DNA from: Pseudomonas sp. StFLB209
GTDB taxonomy: Bacteria > Pseudomonadota > Gammaproteobacteria > Pseudomonadales > Pseudomonadaceae
Reading direction: 5' to 3'
Length of the DNA stretch: 64,000 nucleotides
Assembly (NCBI RefSeq): GCF_000829415.1
Contig: NZ_AP014637.1
Span: 2,492,001-2,556,000, forward strand
The position numbers were made by a program, and so were the translations under genes. Each line of letters opens with the position of its first letter. The first letter of the stretch is position 1. The notes below the pieces were generated by a model that was not told the origin of the DNA, searched no databases, and saw only the letters and a list, made by a program, of their open reading frames with translations. Positions 39,735-48,511 of this stretch are shown piece after piece.

Positions 39735-40502
39735 ATGGACGACAGGCCCCTTCAGGTATCGCGCATGCGGCGATGGATTCGAATCATGGGAGTGGCGGGG
39801 CTGCTGTTGATAAGCGGGGCCAACGCCGCCGAACGTCTGCGACTGGTGGCTGACCCTTGGGCGCCATTCACTGACGTCAATTTGCCCAATGGCGGTCTGG
39901 CCACCGATATTGTCAGCACTGCGCTGGCCCGGGCGGGTTATGTCACCAGTTACGATCAGGTGCCTTGGGCCCGAGCCATACTCGGACTTGGCGAGGGTCG
40001 CTACGATGTCTTGATCAATGCCTGGTACACCGATGAGCGCACGCGTATAGGTCACTTTTCAGGCGAATACCTGCTCAACCGGGTCCGTTTTCTCAAGCGC
40101 CGGGACGCACCGTTCGACAGCTGGACACCCAGCATGCTGCATCGCTATCAGGTCGGTGTGGTGCGCGGTTATGCCTACTCGCCGGGGTTTGACGCCGACG
40201 CCCAGGTACGCAAGGTGCAGGTACAGAACTTCTCGATCGCGGCGCGGATGCTCGCCGCCGGGCGCATCGACCTGATTCTCGAAGACGAATACGTCGCCCG
40301 CAATCACCTGGCGCTGGAAGAGCCCGATGTCCGTGATGCGCTGGAGTTTCTGGCCCAGCCGCTGAGTGAAAACAGCCTGCACATTCTGGTCAGTCTCAAA
40401 CGCCCCGATCATGCCCGTGTCGTGGAGCGCTTCGATGCGGCGATTGCCGCGATGAAGGCCGACGGCAGCTATTACGAACTGTTGCGTCGGCACGGCTTCT
40501 GA
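39735..40502 (+). CDS. Periplasmic solute-binding protein, family 3 type
   Basis: A 255-residue protein with a signal peptide or anchor at about residues 14-32 (cleavage near ANA|AERL). The mature part follows the bacterial extracellular solute-binding family 3 fold: LVADPWAPFTDVNLPNGGLATDIV, then YDVLINAWYTDERT. No ABC permease or ATPase is adjacent, so it may be a stand-alone sensor or binding protein, as is common among SBP_bac_3 orphans in Pseudomonas. The start at ATG 39735 has GGAAG upstream; ATG 39768 is an alternative giving a shorter signal peptide. Confidence 0.8.
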   Translation: MDDRPLQVSRMRRWIRIMGVAGLLLISGANAAERLRLVADPWAPFTDVNLPNGGLATDIVSTALARAGYVTSYDQVPWARAILGLGEGRYDVLINAWYTDERTRIGHFSGEYLLNRVRFLKRRDAPFDSWTPSMLHRYQVGVVRGYAYSPGFDADAQVRKVQVQNFSIAARMLAAGRIDLILEDEYVARNHLALEEPDVRDALEFLAQPLSENSLHILVSLKRPDHARVVERFDAAIAAMKADGSYYELLRRHGF

Positions 40503-40520
40503 TCGGCGCTCAGAGGGTGT

Positions 40521-40660
40521 TTACAAAATAGGCGAACGAAGGCAAGACAAGGCGAAATCGAACGAAAAAGCGCTGTGTACATAAGTACATGAGCATTTTG
40601 ACCGGGCTGGCGATCCAGGCCGATTTCAACGCCGTATTGCCGAGTGCAGCCATTTTGTAG
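40521..40660. repeat. MITE-like intergenic repeat with terminal inverted repeats
   Basis: A 140-base non-coding unit whose ends, TTACAAAATAG and CATTTTGTAG, are inverted repeats with 9 of 11 positions matching. A central palindrome TGTAC-ATAA-GTACA lies at 40576-40589. I recognise the internal sequence (GGCGAACGAAGGCAAGACAA) as a kind of dispersed repeat common between genes in Pseudomonas. It separates two convergent genes. Confidence 0.6.
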
Positions 40661-40668
40661 AGATCCTC

Positions 40669-42852
40669 TCAGGCCGGCTCCGGCTGCTTGACCAGGTGCG
40701 CGGCCAAGGTGCGCAGTGGCGCCAGTTGCCGGCAAATCAGCGCCAGTTGGGTCTGTACCAGGCGCTGGCTTTCTTCCAGTTCATCGGTGACTTGCTCAAG
40801 CTCATTGGCCAGTGCTTCTTCAGCGTCGCTCTGGACGGCGACCGGCTGACGTTCGGCCAGACAGCGGGCAATGTCTTCGATGCTGGCTGCCAGGGTTGCG
40901 CCGGCGCCATCGATCAGGTGCTCATGGACCGTCGGCGGCAACTGGGTATCGCGGTGCGCACCCAGGCCCGACAGGTAACTGAGCAAGGTGTGCGACAGCA
41001 CCAGAAAGCGAAAGCCCACATCGGCTTCCTTACGAAAATGCCCAGGCTCCTTGAGCATGTTGGCCAGCGTGGTAGACAGCGCCGCGTCGGCGTTGTGGGC
41101 GTTACGCCGGGCCAGGCGATAGGCCAGGTCGTCGCTCTTGCCCTTGGCGTACTGCTGCATGATCTGGCGCAGGTAGACGCTGTTGCAGGCCAGGGTATTG
41201 GCCAACACCTTGTTCAGCCGCCGGCCCTGCCAGTCAGGCAGGAACAGGAACACCGCCAGGCCCGCAATCAGGCTGCCGAGCAGGGTATCGAACAGGCGTG
41301 GCAACAGCAGCCCGTAACCGTCGCCAACCTGATTGAAGCAGAACAGCACCATCACCGTGATGGCAGCGGTCGACAGGGTATAGCGGGTGGTGCGATTGAC
41401 GAAGAACACCACGCCGGCCAGTACCGCGCACATCGATTGCAGAATCGGACTGGTGACCAGGCCGAACAGCGCCCATCCCGCGACCAGGCCAATGGCGGTG
41501 CCGATGATCCGCTGGCCCAGCTTGATCCGCGTGGCGCCATAGCTGGGCTGGCAGACAAAGACCGTGGTCAGGATGATCCAGTAGCCGTTGGCCGGATGAA
41601 TCAGATGCACCATGGCGTAGCCGACCGACAGCGCCAGCGGCAGGCGCAGTGCATGGCGAAACAGCAGTGAGGTCGGCGTCATCTGCAGGCGCAGGCGGTT
41701 CCAGACATCCTTGAGGTTGCGCGGTGAGCGGTCCAGCAGGCTGCTGTCGCTGGCATCGGCCAGGGCGTCGGGATTGCTGGCGTCACTGATCAGGCGGTCC
41801 AGGGTTTCCAGGTTGGCAGCCAGCGCCCGCAGCGAGCGCAGCAGGCTGCGCCAGGCCGGGTTGCTTTGCAGGCGCAGGTGCTCCAGCGAGGCGCGCAGGT
41901 CTTCCATGGCCTCGGCAAAGTTGGCGTCATAGATAAACGGCTGGCGCATCTGGATTGATTCGGACAGTGCCTGGCAGGCCGAGCCTTGCTGGCGTAGCAG
42001 GCGCTGGCAGCGAAACAGCACGTCGCTGTGAAAGAATGCGTCGGTCAGCGCGTTGTAGGGGTAGTGCGACGAGCTGGCGCGCTCGTGGATGTCCTGGGCA
42101 ATAAAGTACAGCTTCAGGTAGCGGCTGACCTTGGAGCCGGGCCGGTTGCTGCCGACCCGGTGCAGGATGATCTCTTTGGTGGCATTGAGTGCGGCGACGA
42201 CCTTGCCGTTCTGCTGCGCCAGCTCCAGGCGCCGGGCCTCGATATCCAGGCCGCGAATCGGTTCGAACAGGCTCGACTTGAGCTTCAGGTACAGGCCCAG
42301 CTCGCGAAACAGCCGGGCCAGCGCCTGCTGGACGGGCTGGTTGGAGAACAACAACTGCCAGAGCACCGACAGCAAACCGTACCAGGCCGCGCCGGCCACC
42401 AGCAGCATCGGTTCGTGCCAGAAGTCCAGCACCTCGCCGCCGCGCTGATCGACGCCGATCATGGTGTACACCGACAGGATCAAGGTGCCGTAGGCAATCG
42501 CGCCATAGCGCTCGCCAAGGGCGCCGAGCATGGTCAGGCAGAAGCTGGCCAGCGCCAGGGCAATGGCAAAGATCCATGGGTAGGGAAACAGCAGCTCGAC
42601 GGCCAGCGCGGCGATGCTGAAGCACACCAGCGTCACGGCCAGGGCGTTGAGCCGGCCCTGCCAGTTATCGTCGGTCTCGGCCAGGGCGCAGGCGATGATT
42701 CCCAGAAACAGCGGAATCAACAGGCCCATCTCATTCTGATACCAGCACAGCGCCATGCTGCCGGTCAGGGCGATAAACACCCGGATGCTATAGGCAAACT
42801 TGTCCTGCGCCCACAGGCGGCGGAAGGTATGACTCAGGGATTTCGATGCCAT
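40669..42852 (-). CDS. yccS: YccS/YhfK-type integral membrane protein (FUSC family)
   Basis: A 727-residue protein with two hydrophobic blocks (about residues 20-165 and 400-535), each with five or six membrane segments, separated by and followed by soluble helical regions. This is the layout of the YccS/FUSC family, related to the aromatic acid exporter AaeB and to fusaric acid resistance proteins. Function in Pseudomonas is unknown; efflux of aromatic acids is the usual proposal. It is a single gene with an AT-rich upstream gap. Confidence 0.87.
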   Translation of the reverse strand: MASKSLSHTFRRLWAQDKFAYSIRVFIALTGSMALCWYQNEMGLLIPLFLGIIACALAETDDNWQGRLNALAVTLVCFSIAALAVELLFPYPWIFAIALALASFCLTMLGALGERYGAIAYGTLILSVYTMIGVDQRGGEVLDFWHEPMLLVAGAAWYGLLSVLWQLLFSNQPVQQALARLFRELGLYLKLKSSLFEPIRGLDIEARRLELAQQNGKVVAALNATKEIILHRVGSNRPGSKVSRYLKLYFIAQDIHERASSSHYPYNALTDAFFHSDVLFRCQRLLRQQGSACQALSESIQMRQPFIYDANFAEAMEDLRASLEHLRLQSNPAWRSLLRSLRALAANLETLDRLISDASNPDALADASDSSLLDRSPRNLKDVWNRLRLQMTPTSLLFRHALRLPLALSVGYAMVHLIHPANGYWIILTTVFVCQPSYGATRIKLGQRIIGTAIGLVAGWALFGLVTSPILQSMCAVLAGVVFFVNRTTRYTLSTAAITVMVLFCFNQVGDGYGLLLPRLFDTLLGSLIAGLAVFLFLPDWQGRRLNKVLANTLACNSVYLRQIMQQYAKGKSDDLAYRLARRNAHNADAALSTTLANMLKEPGHFRKEADVGFRFLVLSHTLLSYLSGLGAHRDTQLPPTVHEHLIDGAGATLAASIEDIARCLAERQPVAVQSDAEEALANELEQVTDELEESQRLVQTQLALICRQLAPLRTLAAHLVKQPEPA

Positions 42853-42976
42853 GAATGCGCTGACAGCCTTTTTCGCGAGTGCAGATGGATATTTACAGCG
42901 CCGCAGGCAAGCTGTACATCCGCATTAGCAAAATATATTCCGGTTGGTTCGGTTGCGACCTGGCTGCGACACCGTG

Positions 42977-44155
42977 TCACACATACTGCGCTGCCGCGTA
43001 ACCGGACGCCCAGGCCCACTGGAAATTGAACCCGCCCAGGTGGCCGGTCACGTCCAGCACTTCACCGATGAAGTACAGCCCTGGCGATTTCAGTGACTCC
43101 ATGGTCTTGGATGACACTTCGCGGGTGTCGATACCACCCAGCGTCACTTCCGCCGTGCGATAGCCCTCGGTGCCGGCCGGCACCACTTGCCAGTCCGCCA
43201 GTTTTTCGGCGATCGCGGCCAGCTCGGCGTGGGGGTACTGCTTCATCGGTCTGGAGCTGAACCAGTGATCGGCCAGCAGGTTGGCCATCTTCTTGGTGAA
43301 CACCTCGCCCAGCAGGGTTTTCAGCTCGCTATTGGGCCGTTCGGCTTGTTGCTGCTTGAGCCATTCATGGGCATCGCGGTCGGGCAGCAGGTTGATGTGT
43401 ACCGTGTCGCCAGGTAGCCAGAACGAGGAAATCTGCAGCACTGCCGGGCCGCTCAGGCCGCGATGGGTGAACAGTATGTTTTCGCGAAAGCTGACATCGT
43501 TGCAGCTGACCAGACAATCGACGGAGGTGCCGGACAACTCGCTGCACAGGGCCTTGAGCTGATCGGTGATAGTAAATGGCACCAGGCCGGCACGGGTCGG
43601 CAGCAACGTGTGGCCGAACTGCTCACCGACCTGATAACCGAAGCCGGTGGCGCCCAGGGTCGGAATCGACAGGCCGCCGGTGGCGATGACCAGTGAGGCG
43701 CAGTCCAGGCGTCCGAGGCTGGTCTGCAACCGATAGCCTGTGTCGGTCTTGTCGATCTTCTGCACGGCGGTGTCCATGTGTAGGCTGGCACCGGCCTGCT
43801 GGCATTCATGCAGAAGCATTTCCAGAATGTCGCTGGACTTGTTGTCGCAAAACAGCTGGCCGAGCTTTTTCTCGTGGTATGGCACGCCGTTGCGCAGCAC
43901 CATGTCGATGAAATCCCACTGCGTGTAGCGCGCCAGTGCCGACTTGCAGAAGTGCGGGTTGTGCGACAGAAAGTTGGAGGGCTCGGTGTACATGTTGGTG
44001 AAATTGCAGCGCCCGCCACCGGACATCAGAATCTTCTTGCCCGGTTTATTGGCATGGTCGATGACCATCACCCGCCGTCCGCGAGCTGCGGCAGTCAGGG
44101 CGCACATCAGGCCGGCGGCGCCGGCGCCGATGATTACAACGTCAGTAACGGACAA
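42977..44155 (-). CDS. FAD-dependent oxidoreductase, HI0933/YhiN family
   Basis: A 392-residue flavoprotein. The N-terminal dinucleotide fold GAGAAGLMCALTAAARG binds FAD, GGGRCNFTN near residue 46 is the family signature, and the C-terminus holds GEVLDVTGHLGGFN. The family (BaiN/YhiN) has no firmly known substrate; some members are linked to ene-reductase-like chemistry. It is cytoplasmic and monocistronic. A REP-type palindrome (GGGGCCGGCCGGCGCCCC) lies upstream at about 44221-44238. Confidence 0.9.
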   Translation of the reverse strand: MSVTDVVIIGAGAAGLMCALTAAARGRRVMVIDHANKPGKKILMSGGGRCNFTNMYTEPSNFLSHNPHFCKSALARYTQWDFIDMVLRNGVPYHEKKLGQLFCDNKSSDILEMLLHECQQAGASLHMDTAVQKIDKTDTGYRLQTSLGRLDCASLVIATGGLSIPTLGATGFGYQVGEQFGHTLLPTRAGLVPFTITDQLKALCSELSGTSVDCLVSCNDVSFRENILFTHRGLSGPAVLQISSFWLPGDTVHINLLPDRDAHEWLKQQQAERPNSELKTLLGEVFTKKMANLLADHWFSSRPMKQYPHAELAAIAEKLADWQVVPAGTEGYRTAEVTLGGIDTREVSSKTMESLKSPGLYFIGEVLDVTGHLGGFNFQWAWASGYAAAQYV

Positions 44156-44316
44156 CGAAAGATCCTCGTGAATAGATGGGCAGACGCCGTTGCAGCAGAC
44201 CTGTCCCGGCTTTTGTGGGAGGGGCCGGCCGGCGCCCCGGTCTGCCCGCGACAGGGTGTGAGCAGTCGCCAGCAGAGCTGCCTCCCATAAGTCGATGGCC
44301 AGAGGTTGCGGTGCGA

Positions 44317-45696
44317 TCAGATGATTCGCACGCGCAGCGATTTGCCCTTGATCTTGCCTTTGTTCAGGCGATCGAGCGCCTGCTGGGCGACGGCGTGCTC
44401 AACGGCGACATACGACTGGAAGTCGAAAATCGCGATCTTGCCGACCTGTTTACCCGCAATGCCCGCGTCGCCGGTCAGGGCGCCAAGAATGTCGCCAGGA
44501 CGCAGTTTGTCCTTGCGGCCCGAGGCAATGCACAGGGTGGTCATCGCCGGTTGCAGGCGAGCGCCGCCCTTGGTGGTCAGGGCGTCGTACTGTTGCCAGT
44601 TCAGTGGCGTCTTTTGCAGCGATTCGATGGCTCGCGCACGAGCACTTTCCGGCGGTGCAACCAGGCTGATCGCCACGCCTTTTTCGCCTGCGCGGCCGGT
44701 ACGCCCGACCCGGTGCACGTGGATTTCCGAATCGCGGGCCAGCTCGACGTTGATCACCATGTCCAGCGCATCGATATCCAGGCCGCGTGCCGCCACGTCG
44801 GTGGCCACCAGCACCGAGGTGCTGCGGTTGGCGAACATCGCCAGCACCTGATCGCGGTCACGCTGTTCCAGATCACCGTGCAGCGCCACGGCCGACATGC
44901 CCTTGGCGGTCAGATGGTCGACCACTTCCTGGACCTGCTGCTTGGTGAAGCAAAAGGCCACGCAGGAGGCCGGCTGGAAGTGATTGAGCACCCGCACTAC
45001 CGCTTCAAGACGTTGCTCGGGGGCGATCTCGTAGAAAATCTGCTGGATCTGGCTGTCGGCGTGCAGGGTCTGGACCTTGACGATCTGCGGCTCACGCATG
45101 AACTGCGCGGCCAGTTGCTTGATGCCGGCCGGGTAGGTAGCCGAGAACAGCAGGGTCTGGCGGCGCTCAGGGGTGTGTTCGACGATCTCGGTAATGGCTT
45201 CGATAAAGCCCATGTCGAGCATCCGGTCGGCTTCATCGAGCACCAGGGTGTTGACGCCGTCGAGCACCAGCGAGCCTTTGCGCAAGTGCTGTTGAATACG
45301 TCCGGGCGTGCCGACGATGATGTGTGCGCCGTGCTCCAGCGAGCCAATCTGCGGACCGAACGGTACGCCGCCACACAGGGTCAGCACCTTGATATTGTCT
45401 TCGGCGCGGGCCAGGCGACGAATCTCCTTGGCCACCTGATCGGCGAGTTCGCGGGTCGGGCACATGACCAGTGCCTGACAGCCGAAAAAGCGCGGGTTGA
45501 TCGGTTTGAGCAGGCCGATGCCGAAGGCTGCGGTCTTGCCGCTGCCGGTCTGGGCCTGGGCGATCAGGTCCAGGCCCTTGAGAATCACCGGCAGACCCTG
45601 CGCCTGGATCGGCGTCATCTCGGCATAGCCCAGCGACTCCAGGTTGGCCAGCATGGCGGCAGACAGCGGCAAGGTATTGAAAGCGGTTTGTGTCAC
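44317..45696 (-). CDS. dbpA: ATP-dependent RNA helicase DbpA
   Basis: A 459-residue DEAD-box helicase. Motifs seen: TPIQAQGLP (Q motif), AQTGSGKT (I), VLDEADRML (II), FSAT (III) and HRVGRTGRAG (VI). The last 75 residues form the DbpA-type RNA-binding domain that recognises hairpin 92 of 23S rRNA, so it acts in 50S ribosome assembly. I chose the GTG at 45696 (MTQTAFNTLPLS), which matches family N-termini; an in-frame ATG at 45744 would add 16 untypical residues. Confidence 0.95.
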   Translation of the reverse strand: MTQTAFNTLPLSAAMLANLESLGYAEMTPIQAQGLPVILKGLDLIAQAQTGSGKTAAFGIGLLKPINPRFFGCQALVMCPTRELADQVAKEIRRLARAEDNIKVLTLCGGVPFGPQIGSLEHGAHIIVGTPGRIQQHLRKGSLVLDGVNTLVLDEADRMLDMGFIEAITEIVEHTPERRQTLLFSATYPAGIKQLAAQFMREPQIVKVQTLHADSQIQQIFYEIAPEQRLEAVVRVLNHFQPASCVAFCFTKQQVQEVVDHLTAKGMSAVALHGDLEQRDRDQVLAMFANRSTSVLVATDVAARGLDIDALDMVINVELARDSEIHVHRVGRTGRAGEKGVAISLVAPPESARARAIESLQKTPLNWQQYDALTTKGGARLQPAMTTLCIASGRKDKLRPGDILGALTGDAGIAGKQVGKIAIFDFQSYVAVEHAVAQQALDRLNKGKIKGKSLRVRII

Positions 45697-45752
45697 GACG
45701 GCAGGACCTGCAAAACAAAAATGTCGCGCAGTGTAGCAAATCACGAGGTCGC

Positions 45753-45787
45753 GTAGGAGCGGCTTCAGCCGCGAAGGGCTGTCCTAC
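45753..45787. repeat. REP-type palindrome between mdtD and dbpA
   Basis: GTAGGAGCGGCTTCAGCCGC followed by GAAGGGCTGTCCTAC makes a REP-like hairpin. It overlaps the last codons of mdtD and sits upstream of dbpA, and may limit read-through between them. Confidence 0.7.
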
Positions 45788-47178
45788 GCCTTGCGCCCCG
45801 GAAGCTGCAGGAAGATCCCCGCCGCCAGCATCGACATCACCCCGACACTGAGAAAGGTCAGCTGGAACGCACCCAGCACGCTGTTGGCTTCGCCACCACT
45901 CACGTCGCTGCTGAACCCGCCCAGCAGCGCTGCTGCACAGGCCACGCCCAGGCTCAGGGCCAGTTGCGCGACCACTGACAACAGGCTGTTGCCGCTGGCC
46001 GCGCTGGCATCGTCCAGGTCGATCAGGGTCACGGTATTCATCGCCGTGAACTGCAGCGAGTTGACCGCCCCGAGCAGCGCCAGATGCACCAGCAATACCC
46101 AGTACGGGGTCTGCGCATCCACCAGCGCCAGGCTGGCCAGCAGTATGCCCAGCAGCAGCGTGTTGCCGGTGAGGATGATCCGGTAGCCCAGCGCGTCGAT
46201 CAGCCAGCGCGCGATGGTCTTGGCGAACATTCCTGCGGCCGCCAGTGGCAGCATGCTCATCCCGGCCTGGGACGGCGAATAGCCCAGCGCGACTTGCAGC
46301 AGCAAAGGAATCAGAAACGGCAGCGCGCCGCTGCCCAGGCGGGCGAACAGATTGCCGAGGATACCCACCGCGAAGGTCCGGGTGCGAAACAGTGTCGGCG
46401 AGAACAGCGGTGCCTCGACATGCCCGGCGCGCAGCCAGTAAGCGGCCAGACAACCCATGCCGGCAAACAGCAACAGCACCACCCGCATGTGTGGCAAATG
46501 CAGCTCGCCCAGCCCTTCCATGGCGGCGGTGATCAGCAGCATGGCGGCGCCGAACAACAGGAAACCCAGCGTGTCGAAGCGCGTACGCCCGCCGCCGGGG
46601 ATGTCCGGGATGTAATGCTTGACCGCATAGCAGCCGAGGATGCCCACCGGAATGTTGAGCAGGAAAATCCAGTGCCAGCTCATGTACTCGACCATCCAGC
46701 CGCCCAGGGTCGGTCCCAATAGCGGACCGAGCAGGGCCGGGACGGTGATGAACCCCATGATCCGCACCAGCTCCGAGCGCGGGTAGGCACGCAGCACGAT
46801 CAGCCGGCCGATCGGTAGCATCAGCGCGCCGCCCAGCCCCTGGATGATCCGCGCCCCGACCAGCATGTCCAGGGTCCATGACACGGCGCAGAGCAACGAG
46901 CCAATGCTGAACAACAGGATCGCGCTGAAGAAGATGCGCCTGATACCAAAGCGGTCAGCGATCCAGCCCGAGGCGGGAATCAGCAGCGCGATGGTCAGCA
47001 TGTAGGCGATCACCACCGACTGCATGCGCAGTGGGTCTTCCTTCAGTGACTGGGCCATGGACGGCAATGCGGTGTTGAGAATGGTGCCGTCCAGGCTTTG
47101 CATGAAGAAGGCGATGGCGATCACCCACGGCATCCAGCGCAGGGTCTTTTCATCCAGAACAGGTGTCGATGTGCTCAT
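45784..47178 (-). CDS. mdtD: MFS multidrug transporter MdtD
   Basis: A 464-residue DHA2-type major facilitator with thirteen or fourteen membrane segments. The N-terminal helix MQSLDGTILNTALPSMAQSL is the motif typical of MdtD/EmrB-type drug:H+ antiporters; GWIADRFGIRR is the loop 2-3 motif A. The stop overlaps a REP element. It lies 7 bases downstream of the TldE-like gene and is likely co-transcribed with the TldD/TldE pair. That raises the possibility that it exports their product; there is no direct evidence. Confidence 0.9.
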   Translation of the reverse strand: MSTSTPVLDEKTLRWMPWVIAIAFFMQSLDGTILNTALPSMAQSLKEDPLRMQSVVIAYMLTIALLIPASGWIADRFGIRRIFFSAILLFSIGSLLCAVSWTLDMLVGARIIQGLGGALMLPIGRLIVLRAYPRSELVRIMGFITVPALLGPLLGPTLGGWMVEYMSWHWIFLLNIPVGILGCYAVKHYIPDIPGGGRTRFDTLGFLLFGAAMLLITAAMEGLGELHLPHMRVVLLLFAGMGCLAAYWLRAGHVEAPLFSPTLFRTRTFAVGILGNLFARLGSGALPFLIPLLLQVALGYSPSQAGMSMLPLAAAGMFAKTIARWLIDALGYRIILTGNTLLLGILLASLALVDAQTPYWVLLVHLALLGAVNSLQFTAMNTVTLIDLDDASAASGNSLLSVVAQLALSLGVACAAALLGGFSSDVSGGEANSVLGAFQLTFLSVGVMSMLAAGIFLQLPGRKA

Positions 47179-47185
47179 GCGCTCC

Positions 47186-48511
47186 TTACAGCGTCAGGGT
47201 CAGGCGTTTGATCAAGGCGCCGGGCAAGCGGGTCGAGGATGTCTGGCGCTGCTCATAGGTGCTGGTCGACAGAATCAGCTCGCGTTCCCGGGTCAGGGCT
47301 TCTAGCTGATCGCCCAGCATGCTGTAGGCGCTGTCGTCGAAGCGCATGGTATTGACCGGTGCACTGATCCGACCGTCCTCGACCCAGAAGGTTGCGAAGC
47401 GGGTCATGCCGGTCATGCGCGCAGCGGGCTGGTCGGAGAAGTTCAGGTACCAGAGGTTGCCGATGTACAGGCCGGTGCCGAGCTGCTGAAGGATATCTTC
47501 CTGGGCCAACTCGCCAGCCGCCATGCTCAGCGCGCTGGGCCATTCGCCGCCGTTGGCGCCGTTGGCAGGCAATTGGTATTCGGCGGCGCTACTGGAGTCC
47601 ACCAGGCGCTCGCCGGCCTGGCCGGCGCTGATCAGGCCCAGGTCGCGGCGCGGGTAGCCTTCGCCGGAGAACGCTGGCGACAGCGAGCCGCTGACGTGCT
47701 CATTCAGGCTCACCAGCGGGCTGAGGTGCGCCTCGCCGTCGTACAGGCGTTGCAGCGGGCTTTGTTTGCTGGCGATGGCCTGTGCCGAGAAGCCACCCCA
47801 GGCCAGCATGCTCATGATTTCGTCCAATGCGGCGGGCGCCAGATAGGCGCGGTATTGTCCGGGCGCCAAGGTGATTGCCGGCAGGCCCAGGTACTGCAAT
47901 TGCTCGCGAGCCTGTTCGAACTGGCGGACGCAGGCTGCGTTGTCCCAATGCAGCCCTGCATAGTTGGCTTTTACCGCCTGGCCGTTGGCATGGAACAGGC
48001 TCCAGTCGAAGTTGAAGCTGTTGGCCTGATGCCAGCCCAGGGCGCCCCAGGAACTGGCAAAGCCGCGGTAGATGGGGCCGGCGGCATAGATACCGACCAG
48101 ATCCAGGCCACGGGCCATTTCGCTGATCTGCGCCACTACGCTGCTGCTCTCTGGCAATGGCGTGGTTTGCCAGCTCTCGGTACTCCAGGCTTCGGTATTG
48201 GGCAGCAGGTACGGGTCGACAGGTAGCAGTGGCAAGGTTTCGCGCAACTGGCGCAGCGCCTGTTCCAGACGCAGACGGTCCTCTGTCGGGGCGTCAGCCA
48301 GGGTCAGGCTGAGGTCGGCATGGCGACCGTCGTGGATCAGTTTGAGGCTGACGCTGGCCTGTTGCACGTGCCCGGCCTGACGCACCTGGCCGTGATTGAA
48401 ACGGATGAAGTCCGACGCCTCGGCGTCATAGCTCAGGGTGAACTGCTCAGCGCTCTCGCAACCGGCCTTGAGCACGGCCACCAGGGCTTCGAATTGTGCT
48501 TGGCGGTCCAT
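47186..48511 (-). CDS. TldE/PmbA-family protein
   Basis: A 441-residue member of the TldD/PmbA (peptidase U62) family, lacking the zinc HExxxH motif and so corresponding to the TldE role. TldD and TldE form a heteromeric protease that degrades unfolded or modified peptides and matures microcins or PQQ-type precursors. Its start overlaps the stop of the TldD-like gene by one base (TGATG), ensuring equal synthesis. This pair is clearly shorter and more divergent than the housekeeping tldD/pmbA genes, so it is probably a second, specialised copy. Confidence 0.85.
   Translation of the reverse strand: MDRQAQFEALVAVLKAGCESAEQFTLSYDAEASDFIRFNHGQVRQAGHVQQASVSLKLIHDGRHADLSLTLADAPTEDRLRLEQALRQLRETLPLLPVDPYLLPNTEAWSTESWQTTPLPESSSVVAQISEMARGLDLVGIYAAGPIYRGFASSWGALGWHQANSFNFDWSLFHANGQAVKANYAGLHWDNAACVRQFEQAREQLQYLGLPAITLAPGQYRAYLAPAALDEIMSMLAWGGFSAQAIASKQSPLQRLYDGEAHLSPLVSLNEHVSGSLSPAFSGEGYPRRDLGLISAGQAGERLVDSSSAAEYQLPANGANGGEWPSALSMAAGELAQEDILQQLGTGLYIGNLWYLNFSDQPAARMTGMTRFATFWVEDGRISAPVNTMRFDDSAYSMLGDQLEALTRERELILSTSTYEQRQTSSTRLPGALIKRLTLTL

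Noticed and set aside
45233..46879. 548-codon minus-strand frame spanning dbpA and mdtD
   Set aside because: It crosses two real genes in another frame and shows the Gly/Arg/Pro-rich pattern of a shifted frame.
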